In this document: positions 16,563-24,798 of the stretch, in pieces
How positions within the stretch are numbered: the first letter of the stretch is position 1
Layout: every line of letters begins with the position of its first letter
DNA from: Bradyrhizobium sp. Ec3.3
GTDB taxonomy: Bacteria > Pseudomonadota > Alphaproteobacteria > Rhizobiales > Xanthobacteraceae
NCBI RefSeq assembly: GCF_000472925.1
Contig: NZ_AXAS01000069.1
Location: 1 to 38,854, forward strand
Direction of reading: 5' to 3'
DNA: 38,854 bases
Made by a program: the position numbers and the translations under genes
The notes under the pieces: generated by a model
Seen by the model: the letters and a program-made list of their open reading frames with translations, nothing else
What the model was told of the DNA's origin: nothing
Databases searched by the model: none

Positions 16563-17267
16563 ATGGCAGCAGAGAAAGTCGCACTCGTCACCGCAGGCGG
16601 CAGTGGCATGGGGGCGGGCGCCGCACGGCGGCTTGCTGCCGACGGGTTTCGAGTCGCGATCCTGTCCTCCTCCGGCAAGGGCGAGGCGCTTGCCAACGAA
16701 CTCGGCGGGCTCGGCATCACCGGCTCGAACAGGTCCAACGACGATCTCAAGCGCCTGGTCGATGGCGCCATGGCGAAGTGGGGTCGCATCGACGTGCTCG
16801 TCAACAGCGCCGGCCACGGGCCGCGCGCGCCGATCGTCGAGATCACGGACGAACAGTGGCACACCGGCATGGACACTTACCTCTTGAACGTCATCCGCCC
16901 GACGCGGCTGGTCACGCCGATCATGCAGGCGCAAAAGCAAGGTGCGATCATCAACATCTCGACCGCCTGGGCGTTCGAGCCGAGCGCGATGTTTCCGACC
17001 TCGGCGGTATTCCGCGCCGGCCTTGCCGCCTTCACGAAGATCTTCACCGATACCTATGCCCCCGACAACATCCGCATGAACAACGTGCTGCCGGGCTGGA
17101 TCGACAGCCTGCCGGCGACGGACGCACGCCGCGACAGCGTGCCGATGCAGCGCTACGGCAAGGTCGAGGAGATCGCCGCGACGATCTCGTTCCTGGCCTC
17201 CGATGGCGCCGCATACATCACCGGGCAGAACATCCGCGTCGACGGCGGGCTGACTCGGTCGGTGTGA
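16563..17267 (+). CDS. short-chain dehydrogenase/reductase-fold protein with altered catalytic residues
   Basis: This 234-residue Rossmann-fold protein has the SDR nucleotide-binding turn TAGGSGMG (residues 10-17), NSAG (81-84) and the C-terminal VDGGLTRSV. The active site departs from the family. By alignment to the usual S...YxxxK, the serine is Thr134, the tyrosine is Ser147 and the lysine is Arg151, in PTSAVFRAGLAAFTK. It may bind NAD(P)(H) but is unlikely to catalyse the usual proton transfer. I recall homologues with the same residues in other bacteria, so this is probably a subfamily and not a mutation. Substrate unknown. Confidence 0.8.
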   Translation: MAAEKVALVTAGGSGMGAGAARRLAADGFRVAILSSSGKGEALANELGGLGITGSNRSNDDLKRLVDGAMAKWGRIDVLVNSAGHGPRAPIVEITDEQWHTGMDTYLLNVIRPTRLVTPIMQAQKQGAIINISTAWAFEPSAMFPTSAVFRAGLAAFTKIFTDTYAPDNIRMNNVLPGWIDSLPATDARRDSVPMQRYGKVEEIAATISFLASDGAAYITGQNIRVDGGLTRSV

Positions 17268-17550
17268 GGCTGAGTGCGCCTCAAGCCAATTCGAACCCGA
17301 AAGCGATGTCTGGCTGAGCGCGACGGATTGTCGTTACCGGCTTGGTGCGATTGGTGTGGGCGGCACTGGAGTGTGCTCAATCGGCAACAACCATTGCGCA
17401 ATGGTCCGCAGACTTCGCTGTAGTCCAATCGAAGTTCGCTGCAGAACAAGACGGCAACGCGCGCGGAGATTATTCCCGATGTTGCGCCGGACACGTCGGC
17501 GGCATGCTTTGGGACGCGAGGCCGCTCGCGTGAAGGGGTTGGAGATTGGA

Positions 17551-18366
17551 ATGAAGAGAATTGCCCTGGCGGTTTCGCTGGCTCTGTTTGGCACCGCGTC
17601 CGCGTTCGCGGCGGATCTCGGGCCGAGCTACACCAAGGCGCCCGTGATGGCGCCCGCCTACAACTGGACGGGCTTCTACGTTGGCGGCAATGTGGGCGGC
17701 CAATGGGGTAGTGCGGATCCGACCACCTCGACGATTTACTCGCCGATCGGCTACTTCGCCCCCAGCAGCGTTACTGCCATCGCGGCCGTTGGTGCCCAGC
17801 ACATCAACAGCTCGAGCGTGACCGGCGGTTTCACCGCCGGCTACAACTGGCAGGTCAGCAACGCCGTGTTCGGCCTCGAAGGCGACATCAACTATTTTGG
17901 TTTCAAGGGCAGTGCGGCTGGCTCGGCGGTGTATCCCTGCTGCACCTTTAGCAGCTTCACAGTCAACTCCTCGGTCTCGGCTGATTGGCTGGCCACCATC
18001 CGCGGCCGCATCGGCTTCCTCGCTACACCGAGTTGGCTGATCTATGCCACTGGCGGCGCCGCGATCGCCGACGTGAAGGGCAATTTCACTTTCACCGATA
18101 CGTACTTCGGTGGTGCGGCCGAATCTGGGACGATCCGCGACACCCGTGTCGGCTGGACCGCCGGCGTCGGCGGCGAGTATGCGGTCGGCAATGGCTGGTC
18201 GTTGAAAGCGGAATATCTTTACGTCGATCTCGGCCGCGCCGCGACGACCAGCACGAATCTCACAAGTGTAACCTTTGGCTCGTACCCCTCCAGTGTGTAC
18301 ACGCATTCGGTCGATCTCAAATCGAACATCGTCCGCGTCGGTGTGAACTACAAGTTTGGCGGCTGA
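17551..18366 (+). CDS. outer-membrane beta-barrel protein (Omp25/Omp31 type)
   Basis: This 271-residue protein has a signal peptide (MKRIALAVSLALFGTASAFA) followed by ADLGPSYTKAPVMAPAYNWTGFYVGGNVGGQWG, the hallmark start of the Omp25/Omp31/RopB barrels of Rhizobiales. Alternating strands continue through FTAGYNWQVSNAVFGLEGDINY, DWLATIRGRIGFLATPSWLIYATGG and GNGWSLKAEYLYVDLG to a terminal strand NIVRVGVNYKFGG with a phenylalanine near the end, as outer-membrane assembly signals require. It probably stabilises the envelope. The start at 17551 is set by GGAG and the signal peptide. A strong terminator follows. Confidence 0.92.
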   Translation: MKRIALAVSLALFGTASAFAADLGPSYTKAPVMAPAYNWTGFYVGGNVGGQWGSADPTTSTIYSPIGYFAPSSVTAIAAVGAQHINSSSVTGGFTAGYNWQVSNAVFGLEGDINYFGFKGSAAGSAVYPCCTFSSFTVNSSVSADWLATIRGRIGFLATPSWLIYATGGAAIADVKGNFTFTDTYFGGAAESGTIRDTRVGWTAGVGGEYAVGNGWSLKAEYLYVDLGRAATTSTNLTSVTFGSYPSSVYTHSVDLKSNIVRVGVNYKFGG

Positions 18367-18393
18367 TCTGATCCTGCTGCCGCGCCTGATCGC

Positions 18394-18425
18394 GAAAGCC
18401 CCGGCTCGGCCGGGGCTTTCATTTT
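18394..18425 (+). terminator. rho-independent terminator of the barrel gene
   Basis: An 11-base-pair perfect stem (GAAAGCCCCGG pairing with CCGGGGCTTTC) with loop CTCGG is followed by ATTTT. It lies 28 bases after the stop of the outer-membrane gene and may also serve the convergent AmpC-like gene. Confidence 0.85.
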
Positions 18426-18438
18426 GATCGGCGTCGCG

Positions 18439-19608
18439 TCATCGCTGCGCGACCAACCGCGCCAGCGCCGGCAGGATCCTGTAGCGCGCGATCTCGTGCG
18501 GATATTCGCCGCGATTGGCGAGCAGGACGATGCCGAGCCGGCGCGCGGGCACGAGGCCGATATAGCCCGAGGCGTTGTTGAGGCCGCCCGGCTTGTCGAG
18601 CACCGTCACGCCGTCGAGATGCACGGTCTCCCAGGCCATGGCCTGGCCGAACTTCTCGTCGACGCGAAAACTCTCGTGCTGCGTCATCCGGATCGCCTCG
18701 CGCAGCTCGGGCTCGATCGACCTGCCGTCCGCGCAGGCCGCGACGAAGATCGACAGGTCGCGCGCCGACGAAAACATCTGGCCGGTGCCCCGAAAGTCGA
18801 AATAGCTCTGTTGATTGCCGGGCGGCCCGATCGGCGTGCCCTCATCGGAATAGCCCTGCACGGCGCGCGCCATCTGCGCATCACTCAGCATTGCGCGGTG
18901 GTCAGGCGCGCGCTCCGGGACGAATGTCGAGCTCATGCCGAGCGGCTTCAGGATGCGGCTCGTGATCAGCTCGCGGATCTGCGTGCGATAGCGGCGCTCG
19001 AGCACGAGCTGGAGCAGCACATAGCCCGCATGGGTGTAGATGCGCTGCCTGCCGGGCTCGACGCCCTGTGGCGGCGCGAAGGCGTTGAGCATGTCGAGGA
19101 ACTGCGTGAGGTCGAACGACTAGTTCGGCCAGGGCGGATGATCCGTCGGCAGCAGCAGGCCGGACGTATGCGTGACGAGCTCGCCGATCGTGACGCGGCG
19201 GATGTAGTCGCCGTCGAGTTCGGGCAGGTACGCCGCCACGCGCTCGTCGAGCCGCAATTCGCCGCGGCGTGTCCCGAGCGCAACTAGCGTTGCCTCAAAG
19301 GTCTTTCGCAAGGAGGCGAGGTTGAACAGCGTGTCCGACGTGACCGGAATCCTGGTGGCGTCGTCGGCGAAGCCGTAGTTGAAGAAGTCGACGTGACGAC
19401 CCGCATAGAGCGCGGCGGCAAGGCCACCGGGATAATCCGACGTTGCTGTCGGCGCGAGCTCTGTCGCCACGATGTCCCGCAACATCGGGATCATGTCGGA
19501 GTCCGCGTGAGCAGGACGGGCGAAACCAAGTGCGAGCGGCAGCAGCGCGGCCTTGGCAAGGCAGCGCCGGCTGATGGCAGGGCGCGGTGAGGGAACAAGC
19601 GGGTGCAC
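18439..19608 (-). pseudogene. AmpC-like serine hydrolase (class C beta-lactamase fold), premature stop
   Basis: The gene encodes a signal peptide (up to HADSD) and an AmpC-type hydrolase with SLRK (Ser99, Lys102) in DTLFNLASLRKTFEATLVALG. An in-frame TAG at 19122-19120 (codon 163) interrupts it. The frame continues at once with SFDLTQFLDMLNAFAPPQG and YTHAGYVLLQLVLERR, and ends ASGYIGLVPARRLGIVLLANR. Without the stop it would be 389 residues, as expected for AmpC. Two motifs also depart from AmpC: YxN is YTH (from Tyr191) and KTG is KPG. So beta-lactam hydrolysis was doubtful even before the stop. The probable original codon was TAC (Tyr). Confidence 0.8.
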
Positions 19609-19739
19609 GCAGTCTGATGATCAATTCGAATCGCCCCCGTTTCACACTTATCGGCAAATGTCGCGCGTCCCAATTCACGATTGCGCGGGGACGGTTCCGC
19701 CCGCGGAGGAAAGAAACTAAGCTGGACGGCTAACAATCA

Positions 19740-19768
19740 TTGACGGCGCTCAGCGCCCCGTCTATAGT
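19740..19768 (+). promoter_or_regulatory. strong promoter, probably giving a leaderless arsR-family transcript
   Basis: TTGACG (19740-19745) and TATAGT (19763-19768) are 17 bases apart, each 5 of 6 to consensus. The expected start point (7-8 bases after the -10) is at or next to the A of the ATG at 19776, and no ribosome binding site precedes that ATG. GTTAGC at 19767-19772 and GCTAAC at 19779-19784 form an inverted repeat across the start codon. GGCTAAC also occurs at 19728. Confidence 0.6.
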
Positions 19769-19775
19769 TAGCTAC

Positions 19776-20165
19776 ATGGCTAACCAACAATCCCGACTCG
19801 ACCAGGTTTTCGGCGCGCTGTCCGATCCGACGCGCAGGGCGATCGTGATGCGGCTGTGCGCCGGCGAGGCGTCGGTCGGCGAGCTCGCCGATCCCTTCGC
19901 GATGGCGCTGCCGAGCTTCATGAAGCACATCCGCGTGCTCGAGGAGAGCGGCCTCGTCGAGTCCGAAAAATCCGGGCGCGTGCGCACCTGCCGGCTGTGT
20001 CCGGAGGCGATGGCGGGCGCGGAGGATTGGCTCCAGCAGCAGCGGGCGATCTGGGAGGCGCGCCTCGACCGGTTCGAGGCTTACGTGATGAAGCTGAAGA
20101 AAGAGAAGGAGAGGGCGGTTGCCAAGCGGCCGTCCCGAACAACCAAACGGAAAGGTGCCGAGTGA
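19776..20165 (+). CDS. ArsR-family transcriptional regulator
   Basis: This 129-residue winged-helix repressor reads RLDQVFGALSDPTRRAIVMRLCAGEASVGELADPFAMALPSFMKHIRVLEESGLVESEKSGRVRTCRL, the SDPTRR subgroup of ArsR proteins. These usually pair with an SRPBCC (AHSA1-like) protein. No metal-binding cysteine pair is visible, so it is unlikely to sense metals as ArsR/SmtB do. The C-terminus is a basic tail (KRPSRTTKRK). The stop overlaps the next start by one base, so the two are co-transcribed. The ATG at 19776 has no ribosome binding site (see the promoter entry). Confidence 0.9.
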   Translation: MANQQSRLDQVFGALSDPTRRAIVMRLCAGEASVGELADPFAMALPSFMKHIRVLEESGLVESEKSGRVRTCRLCPEAMAGAEDWLQQQRAIWEARLDRFEAYVMKLKKEKERAVAKRPSRTTKRKGAE

Positions 20166-20653
20166 TGACGAGTTCTGCCAACCCCGCTTTGTCGCAATGG
20201 TCGCTCGATCGCGAGATCGTGCTGTCGCGCGTGATCGACGCGCCGCGCGAGCTGGTCTTCGAGGCGTGGTCCGACCCGAAGCATCTGCCGCAATGGTTCG
20301 GGCCGTCCGGCTTCCGGATCGAGACCAAGGAGATCGACGTTCGCGTCGGCGGGGTCTGGCGCTTCGACATGATCGGGCCTGACGGCACGGTCTATCCGAA
20401 CCGCATGCGCTTCCTGCGCATCGACAAGCCGCGGCTGATCGAGGTCGATCACGGCTCGGACAAGGATGAGGATCCCGGCATGTTCCGCATGACGGTCACC
20501 TTCGACGCCCACGGCGACAAGACCGTGCTGACGCTGCGGCAACTGCACCCGACGGCCGCGCAGCGCGAGACCGTGATCGGCTTCGGCGCCGTCGAGCTCG
20601 GCTACCAGACGCTGGACAAGCTTGCCGCCCATGTAGCGGCCCTAAAGGGTTGA
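20165..20653 (+). CDS. SRPBCC / AHSA1-like protein
   Basis: This 162-residue protein of the START-like fold has REIVLSRVIDAPRELVFEAWSDPKHLPQWFGP, then RVGGVWRFDMIGPDGTVYPNRMRFLRIDKPRLIEV and TVTFDAHGDKTVLTLRQL, a complete hydrophobic-cavity domain. These proteins bind small hydrophobic ligands or act as Hsp90-activator-like partners. With an ArsR-family partner they often form a two-gene unit responding to an unknown compound. The ATG shares its A with the upstream TGA, so translation is coupled. Confidence 0.9.
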   Translation: MTSSANPALSQWSLDREIVLSRVIDAPRELVFEAWSDPKHLPQWFGPSGFRIETKEIDVRVGGVWRFDMIGPDGTVYPNRMRFLRIDKPRLIEVDHGSDKDEDPGMFRMTVTFDAHGDKTVLTLRQLHPTAAQRETVIGFGAVELGYQTLDKLAAHVAALKG

Positions 20654-20800
20654 TCGCACTCGCAATCCACCGATCGCGCGGGCCGGGCTCGCGCCCGGCC
20701 CGAATCGAATCAGGCACACGCATTTTTGTCGCGACCGACTGGTTATTTGTGACAGAATTGCTACGGTTGGGTGTCGGTTCGGTTACACGCGGAGCGGTCG

Positions 20801-21646
20801 ATGCGGTTGATGTTGCAGGCGAGGTCAAATCCCCTGGCCTGGTGGTGGGGTTCGCTGACGCTGGTCAGCAACGTCAACATCCTCGTATGGTTCATGCTGT
20901 ACCGCGAATTCTACCAGGTCCCGACGGGTGGGTTCGCCAGCGTGTCGGGAATCGGACTCATGCTGCTACTCTGCGCCGGCTACGTGTTCGGCTGTGCGTT
21001 CCGCTCGTTCCTGCCGCGCGCCGACGTGCAGCGGATCTGCCTGTTCGACACCTGGCTGTCGAGCGTGTTCGTCGGCCGCTCGGTCGCAACCGCCGCTGAG
21101 CTCTGCTTCGCCGCGCAATGGGCGATCGTCCTCGCCCAGCTCGGCGGCATGGCGGGGGCGCAGACCACCGCGAACATCGCACTCGTGATCGTGCCCGTGA
21201 TCATCATCGCCGAATGCTTTTCCTGGTATGCGGTCCTGACCACCAACTACCTCTACAACGCCATAGAGAATTCGCTGTGGGCGGTGGTCTTCTTCCTGGT
21301 CGGGATAGCGCTGTGCCGGTTGCTGCCCGAATTCCAGGGGCCGGTGCGCTGGGCCCTCATTGCCGGCATCGTCGGGATCGCCTGCTATCTCGCCTTCCTC
21401 GTCACCGTCGACGTGCCGATGTATCTGAGCCGATGGCGGGCAGGGCATCCCGAGGGCGGCAGGCTGCTCGGCCTGCTCGAAGGTCTTCATGACGTCGCCA
21501 CGCGCTGGGTCGTGACGCATGACGTCGCGCATTGGAAGGGGGAGCTTGCCTGGATGGCGCTCTATTTCAGCGCGGCGGTGTGGTCGAGCCTCGCGCTGTG
21601 CGCGCTCTATGCGATGGAAGGCTATCTGACGCGCTACCTCGTTTGA
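20801..21646 (+). CDS. multi-pass membrane protein of unknown function
   Basis: This 281-residue protein has about six to seven membrane helices. Helix 1 is WWWGSLTLVSNVNILVWFMLY, then SGIGLMLLLCAGYVFGCAF, ELCFAAQWAIVLAQLGGMA, IALVIVPVIIIAECFSWYAVL, NSLWAVVFFLVGIALCRLL, ALIAGIVGIACYLAFLVTV and a last helix near 245-275. A soluble loop has VPMYLSRWRAGHPEGG and HDVATRWVVTHDVAHWKGE, where the His/Trp residues might bind a cofactor. I do not recognise the family. The ATG at 20801 follows GGAGCGG. Confidence 0.65.
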   Translation: MRLMLQARSNPLAWWWGSLTLVSNVNILVWFMLYREFYQVPTGGFASVSGIGLMLLLCAGYVFGCAFRSFLPRADVQRICLFDTWLSSVFVGRSVATAAELCFAAQWAIVLAQLGGMAGAQTTANIALVIVPVIIIAECFSWYAVLTTNYLYNAIENSLWAVVFFLVGIALCRLLPEFQGPVRWALIAGIVGIACYLAFLVTVDVPMYLSRWRAGHPEGGRLLGLLEGLHDVATRWVVTHDVAHWKGELAWMALYFSAAVWSSLALCALYAMEGYLTRYLV

Positions 21647-21657
21647 GCTGCTGCCCT

Positions 21658-22320
21658 TCAGGCGTCGCCGAGATCGACCTGGGTCAATATGCCCTGGCGC
21701 AGCGCGAGCCTGACGAGCTCGATATCCGACTCGACGCCGAGCTTGCCCTTGATCAGGGAGTGCAGGTTCGCGACCGTCTTGGGACTGACGTGGAGGGTCT
21801 CGGCGATCTCCTCGGTGGAGCGTTCGGCAAGCAGGAGCCTGAGCACCTCGAATTCGCGCGCCGTGAGGACGTCGGTCGCCGAGCTCTCGCCGGCGAGCCG
21901 GCTCAGCGCGAGCTCGTGGTCGATGTCGGGGCTGATGGCGACCCGCCCCGCAAGCACGTCCATCACCGCGCGCACCAGCGTCTCCGGCGGGCTGGTCTTG
22001 GTGACATAGCCCCTTGCGCCGGCGCGGATCGCCTGCACGGCGAAGCCGGCGTTCTGATGCATGGTGAAGACGAGGATTTTTGCGCCCTTGTCCCACTGCC
22101 TGATCCGCCGGATCGCTTCAAGACCGCCGATGCCGGGCATGCTCAGATCCATGATGATCAGGTCAGGCGCGCACTCCTTGAACAGCCGGTAGGCTTCCGC
22201 GCCGTCCGAGGCCTCGGCGACGACGCGCAGTCCCGGCTGCTTCTGCAGGACGGAGCGATAGCCCTCGCGGACGACGGCGTGGTCGTCGACCAGCATGATG
22301 GCCCAGCCCGCCTCGCTCAT
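21658..22320 (-). CDS. NarL/FixJ-type response regulator
   Basis: This 220-residue protein has a receiver domain with IMLVDDHAVVREG (acidic pocket), phosphoacceptor Asp58 in LIIMDLSMPGIGG and Lys in RGYVTKTS. A LuxR-type helix-turn-helix follows (LTAREFEVLRLLLAERSTEEIAETL, then HVSPKTVANLHSLIKGKL). Its start overlaps the kinase stop by four bases (ATGA), so it is translationally coupled and is certainly the kinase's partner. The pair resembles those regulating C1 metabolism in other Alphaproteobacteria (FlhSR/MxaB-like), but this match is only suggestive. Confidence 0.92.
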   Translation of the reverse strand: MSEAGWAIMLVDDHAVVREGYRSVLQKQPGLRVVAEASDGAEAYRLFKECAPDLIIMDLSMPGIGGLEAIRRIRQWDKGAKILVFTMHQNAGFAVQAIRAGARGYVTKTSPPETLVRAVMDVLAGRVAISPDIDHELALSRLAGESSATDVLTAREFEVLRLLLAERSTEEIAETLHVSPKTVANLHSLIKGKLGVESDIELVRLALRQGILTQVDLGDA

Positions 22321-23708
22321 GCCGCATCCTCCAAAGCGTCGAGCTGCCCGTCGGCAGGGCTGACCGGAATCACGACGCGCAAGGCGGAGCCGCCGTCCGG
22401 TCCGGCCGTGAAGCTGAGCCGGCCGCGCATCGCCGCGACGCGCTCGCGCATGCCGAGCAGGCCCATGCCGGATTTGACGGCGGCATCGTTCGGCCGGCCG
22501 TCGTCGTCGATCGCGAGCGCGATCTCGTTTGCGACCATCGCCAGATGCAGGCTGACCTTCGTAGCGCCGGCGTGCTTGGCCGCGTTGGTGAGCGCCTCCT
22601 GCACGATGCGGTAGAGATTGGCGCTGATGGAAGTGGGCAGGTTCTCGAAGGCGCCCTCGAAGCGGATATCGAAGCGCGTCTGGCCGTGGCTGCGGCCGTT
22701 CCACCCCGCCACCAGGCCTTCGAGGCTCGCGACGAGGCCGAGCTCGTCGACATCGGGCGGCCGAAGGCGGAACAACGCGCCGCGCAGCGTCTCCATCATG
22801 CCGGTCGCGGTTCGCGCAATGCTGTCGCATTCTCCCAGCAACGCGGGGCAGTCCTGTGCTGCGGTCTGGTGGGCGGACGCGGCGAGCGCGCGGATTGCGG
22901 CGAGCGACTGGCCGAACTCGTCGTGGAGCTCGCGCGCGAGATGGCGGCGCTCCTCGTCCTGGAGCGCGATCAGCCTGCGCGTCAGTTCGCTGCGCTCGGA
23001 CAGCGCTGTGTCAAGACTCGCGGCGAGATGATTGAAGACGTCGCGGATGGCGGACAGCTCCGCGAGGTCGAAGGGCGGCAGCCGTGCGGTAAGGTCATTG
23101 GCGGCAATGCGTTCGAGGCCGGCGCGAACGACCTGGGTCGGACGCAGTGCGCGCGCCAGTGCTGCGTAGACCAGGGCGCAGAGCAGCGGCAGCGTGATCG
23201 CAAGCACGGTCATCAGGCGGCCGGCCTCGTGCCAGGCCTCCGCGGTCTGCACGGCCGGATCAAACCAGACCACGCCGTCGCCGAGCTTGGTTCCGCGCGC
23301 GATCACAGGCCGGACCGCTTCGCGGCCGGGATCGAACAGGCCGCGATAGAAAGCCGCGAACGCTTGCGGTGGCACGCTCGCCGGATTCGGCGCGCCGCTA
23401 CAGAACCGCTGGAGCATCTCGCCATTTGCTCCACGGAATCCAAGGCACAGGCCGGGCGTCATCACGAAGGCCGAGACGGGGTCAAGGTTCGGAAAGTCAG
23501 AGCGCGGGCTGTTCACCCACTGGGTCTTGCCCTGTTGCAGCTCCAGCGTCTTCGCCACGATGGCGGCGATTCCGTCGATGCGCGCATGCACCGCGCGGTC
23601 GGCCGTGACGAGGAAATAGGCGGAGATCGCGGCGAAGCAGGCGGCCGATACGGCGGCCACGCGCAACGTCAGACGGACCTTGAGATCGAACCTCGGGCGG
23701 TTCCACAT
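22317..23708 (-). CDS. sensor histidine kinase, HisKA_3/HPK7 type
   Basis: This 463-residue membrane kinase has helix 1 at about 11-34, a periplasmic sensor at about 35-165, helix 2 at 166-186, HAMP at 187-240, and the dimerisation box ERRHLARELHDEFGQSLA with phosphoacceptor His262. The C-terminal HATPase has YRIVQEALTNAAKHAGA and SGMGLLGMRERV. The sensor has two cysteines (Cys88, Cys103) in LCLGFRGANGEMLQRFC, which might form a disulfide. It shares four bases with the response regulator and is divergent from the DUF2380-like gene at 23901, a likely target. Confidence 0.92.
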   Translation of the reverse strand: MWNRPRFDLKVRLTLRVAAVSAACFAAISAYFLVTADRAVHARIDGIAAIVAKTLELQQGKTQWVNSPRSDFPNLDPVSAFVMTPGLCLGFRGANGEMLQRFCSGAPNPASVPPQAFAAFYRGLFDPGREAVRPVIARGTKLGDGVVWFDPAVQTAEAWHEAGRLMTVLAITLPLLCALVYAALARALRPTQVVRAGLERIAANDLTARLPPFDLAELSAIRDVFNHLAASLDTALSERSELTRRLIALQDEERRHLARELHDEFGQSLAAIRALAASAHQTAAQDCPALLGECDSIARTATGMMETLRGALFRLRPPDVDELGLVASLEGLVAGWNGRSHGQTRFDIRFEGAFENLPTSISANLYRIVQEALTNAAKHAGATKVSLHLAMVANEIALAIDDDGRPNDAAVKSGMGLLGMRERVAAMRGRLSFTAGPDGGSALRVVIPVSPADGQLDALEDAA

Positions 23709-23900
23709 CGGCGGGCACCTGGCGCGGACGGTATTGTCGCGTCCGCATTAAACGGCAGAACGCCAGCGGCGGAAAGCGCTACGCGTTACCGCAATGCAAC
23801 GTCGTGAAATTTTCCCGGCATTGGCCGGGACGGGCACTGCTGCATGGTCTGAGGCGCCGGCCTAGCATTGCGTGTCCGCTGCGTCGCACGAGGCCCGCTC

Positions 23901-24788
23901 ATGCACCTCTCCCGGTTGATCCTCTCTGCTCTTGTCGCTGTGCTCCTGGATGTCCGATCAGCAGGTGCGGGCACCGAGGCGGCCGCGGCAGCGCCGGTCG
24001 GCGTGACAATCGAGGATTTCGGCTATCTCGATACGTCGGGCGAGCCGGTCGACCAGACCGCCGCCCACGAGAAGCGGCTCAACGCGTTCATGGTCGCGCT
24101 GCGGCGGGATGTCGAGGCGGACAAGCGCTATCAGCTCACCCCCGCTGGACAAGCCGATGCAAAATTCAAGGTCGTCGGCGGCGTCCAGAAGACGAGCACG
24201 CTGGTGCAGTGGGCGAGGGTGGCGGTGATCGACGTCGGCGCCAACAAGGTCCTGTTCGAGAAGCTCTACACTTTCCGCGGCGACAACGACGAAGCCTGGA
24301 ACCGCGCCGAGGCCTTCGTCTCCCGCGAGGTGATTGAAGCACTTGCGCGGCCTGCGCCGATCGCGCTTGCGGTGTTCGCTTTCGAGCTCGAGGACACCAC
24401 GGCTGCCCCAATGGCGGGCCTGAGCGAGTCCGATACCGCGCACCTGGCCGAGGTCACCAACGGCGTGCGCGACCGCCTCGCGCAATCCGGCCGCTACCGC
24501 CTGGTCGACGTCAGCGGCGCGAGCGGGGAGGCGGTAACGCGCCATGCGCTGCGCGACTGCGGCGGCTGCGAGGCGGACATCGCCGGGAAGCTCGGGGCGG
24601 ACCAGTCACTGATCGGCGTGGTACGGCGGGTCAGCCGCACCGAATATACGATCGGATTCCAGGTCCGCGACACCAAGACCGGCCAGGTCCTCGCGCGCGG
24701 CGACAGCGGCCTACGCATGGGCGCCGACTATTCCTGGGATCGCGGCGCGGTGCGGCTGGTCGGCGACAAGCTGATCGAGGGCCAGTAG
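23901..24788 (+). CDS. secreted protein with two DUF2380-like halves
   Basis: This 295-residue protein has a signal peptide (MHLSRLILSALVAVLLDVRSAGAG). It then has two similar domains: residues about 32-155 (VGVTIEDFGYLDTSGEP, FMVALRRDVEADKRYQL, ARVAVIDVGANKVLFEKLYTFRGDN) and about 160-295 (IALAVFAFELEDTTAAP, NGVRDRLAQSGRYRLVDVS, KLGADQSLIGVVRRVSRTE, VRDTKTGQVLARGDSGLRMG). The second matches DUF2380; the first repeats its layout, so the protein looks like a duplicated domain. Its role is unknown. It faces the kinase/regulator pair and may be co-regulated by it. Confidence 0.8.
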   Translation: MHLSRLILSALVAVLLDVRSAGAGTEAAAAAPVGVTIEDFGYLDTSGEPVDQTAAHEKRLNAFMVALRRDVEADKRYQLTPAGQADAKFKVVGGVQKTSTLVQWARVAVIDVGANKVLFEKLYTFRGDNDEAWNRAEAFVSREVIEALARPAPIALAVFAFELEDTTAAPMAGLSESDTAHLAEVTNGVRDRLAQSGRYRLVDVSGASGEAVTRHALRDCGGCEADIAGKLGADQSLIGVVRRVSRTEYTIGFQVRDTKTGQVLARGDSGLRMGADYSWDRGAVRLVGDKLIEGQ

Positions 24789-24798
24789 GCGCGGTGTT

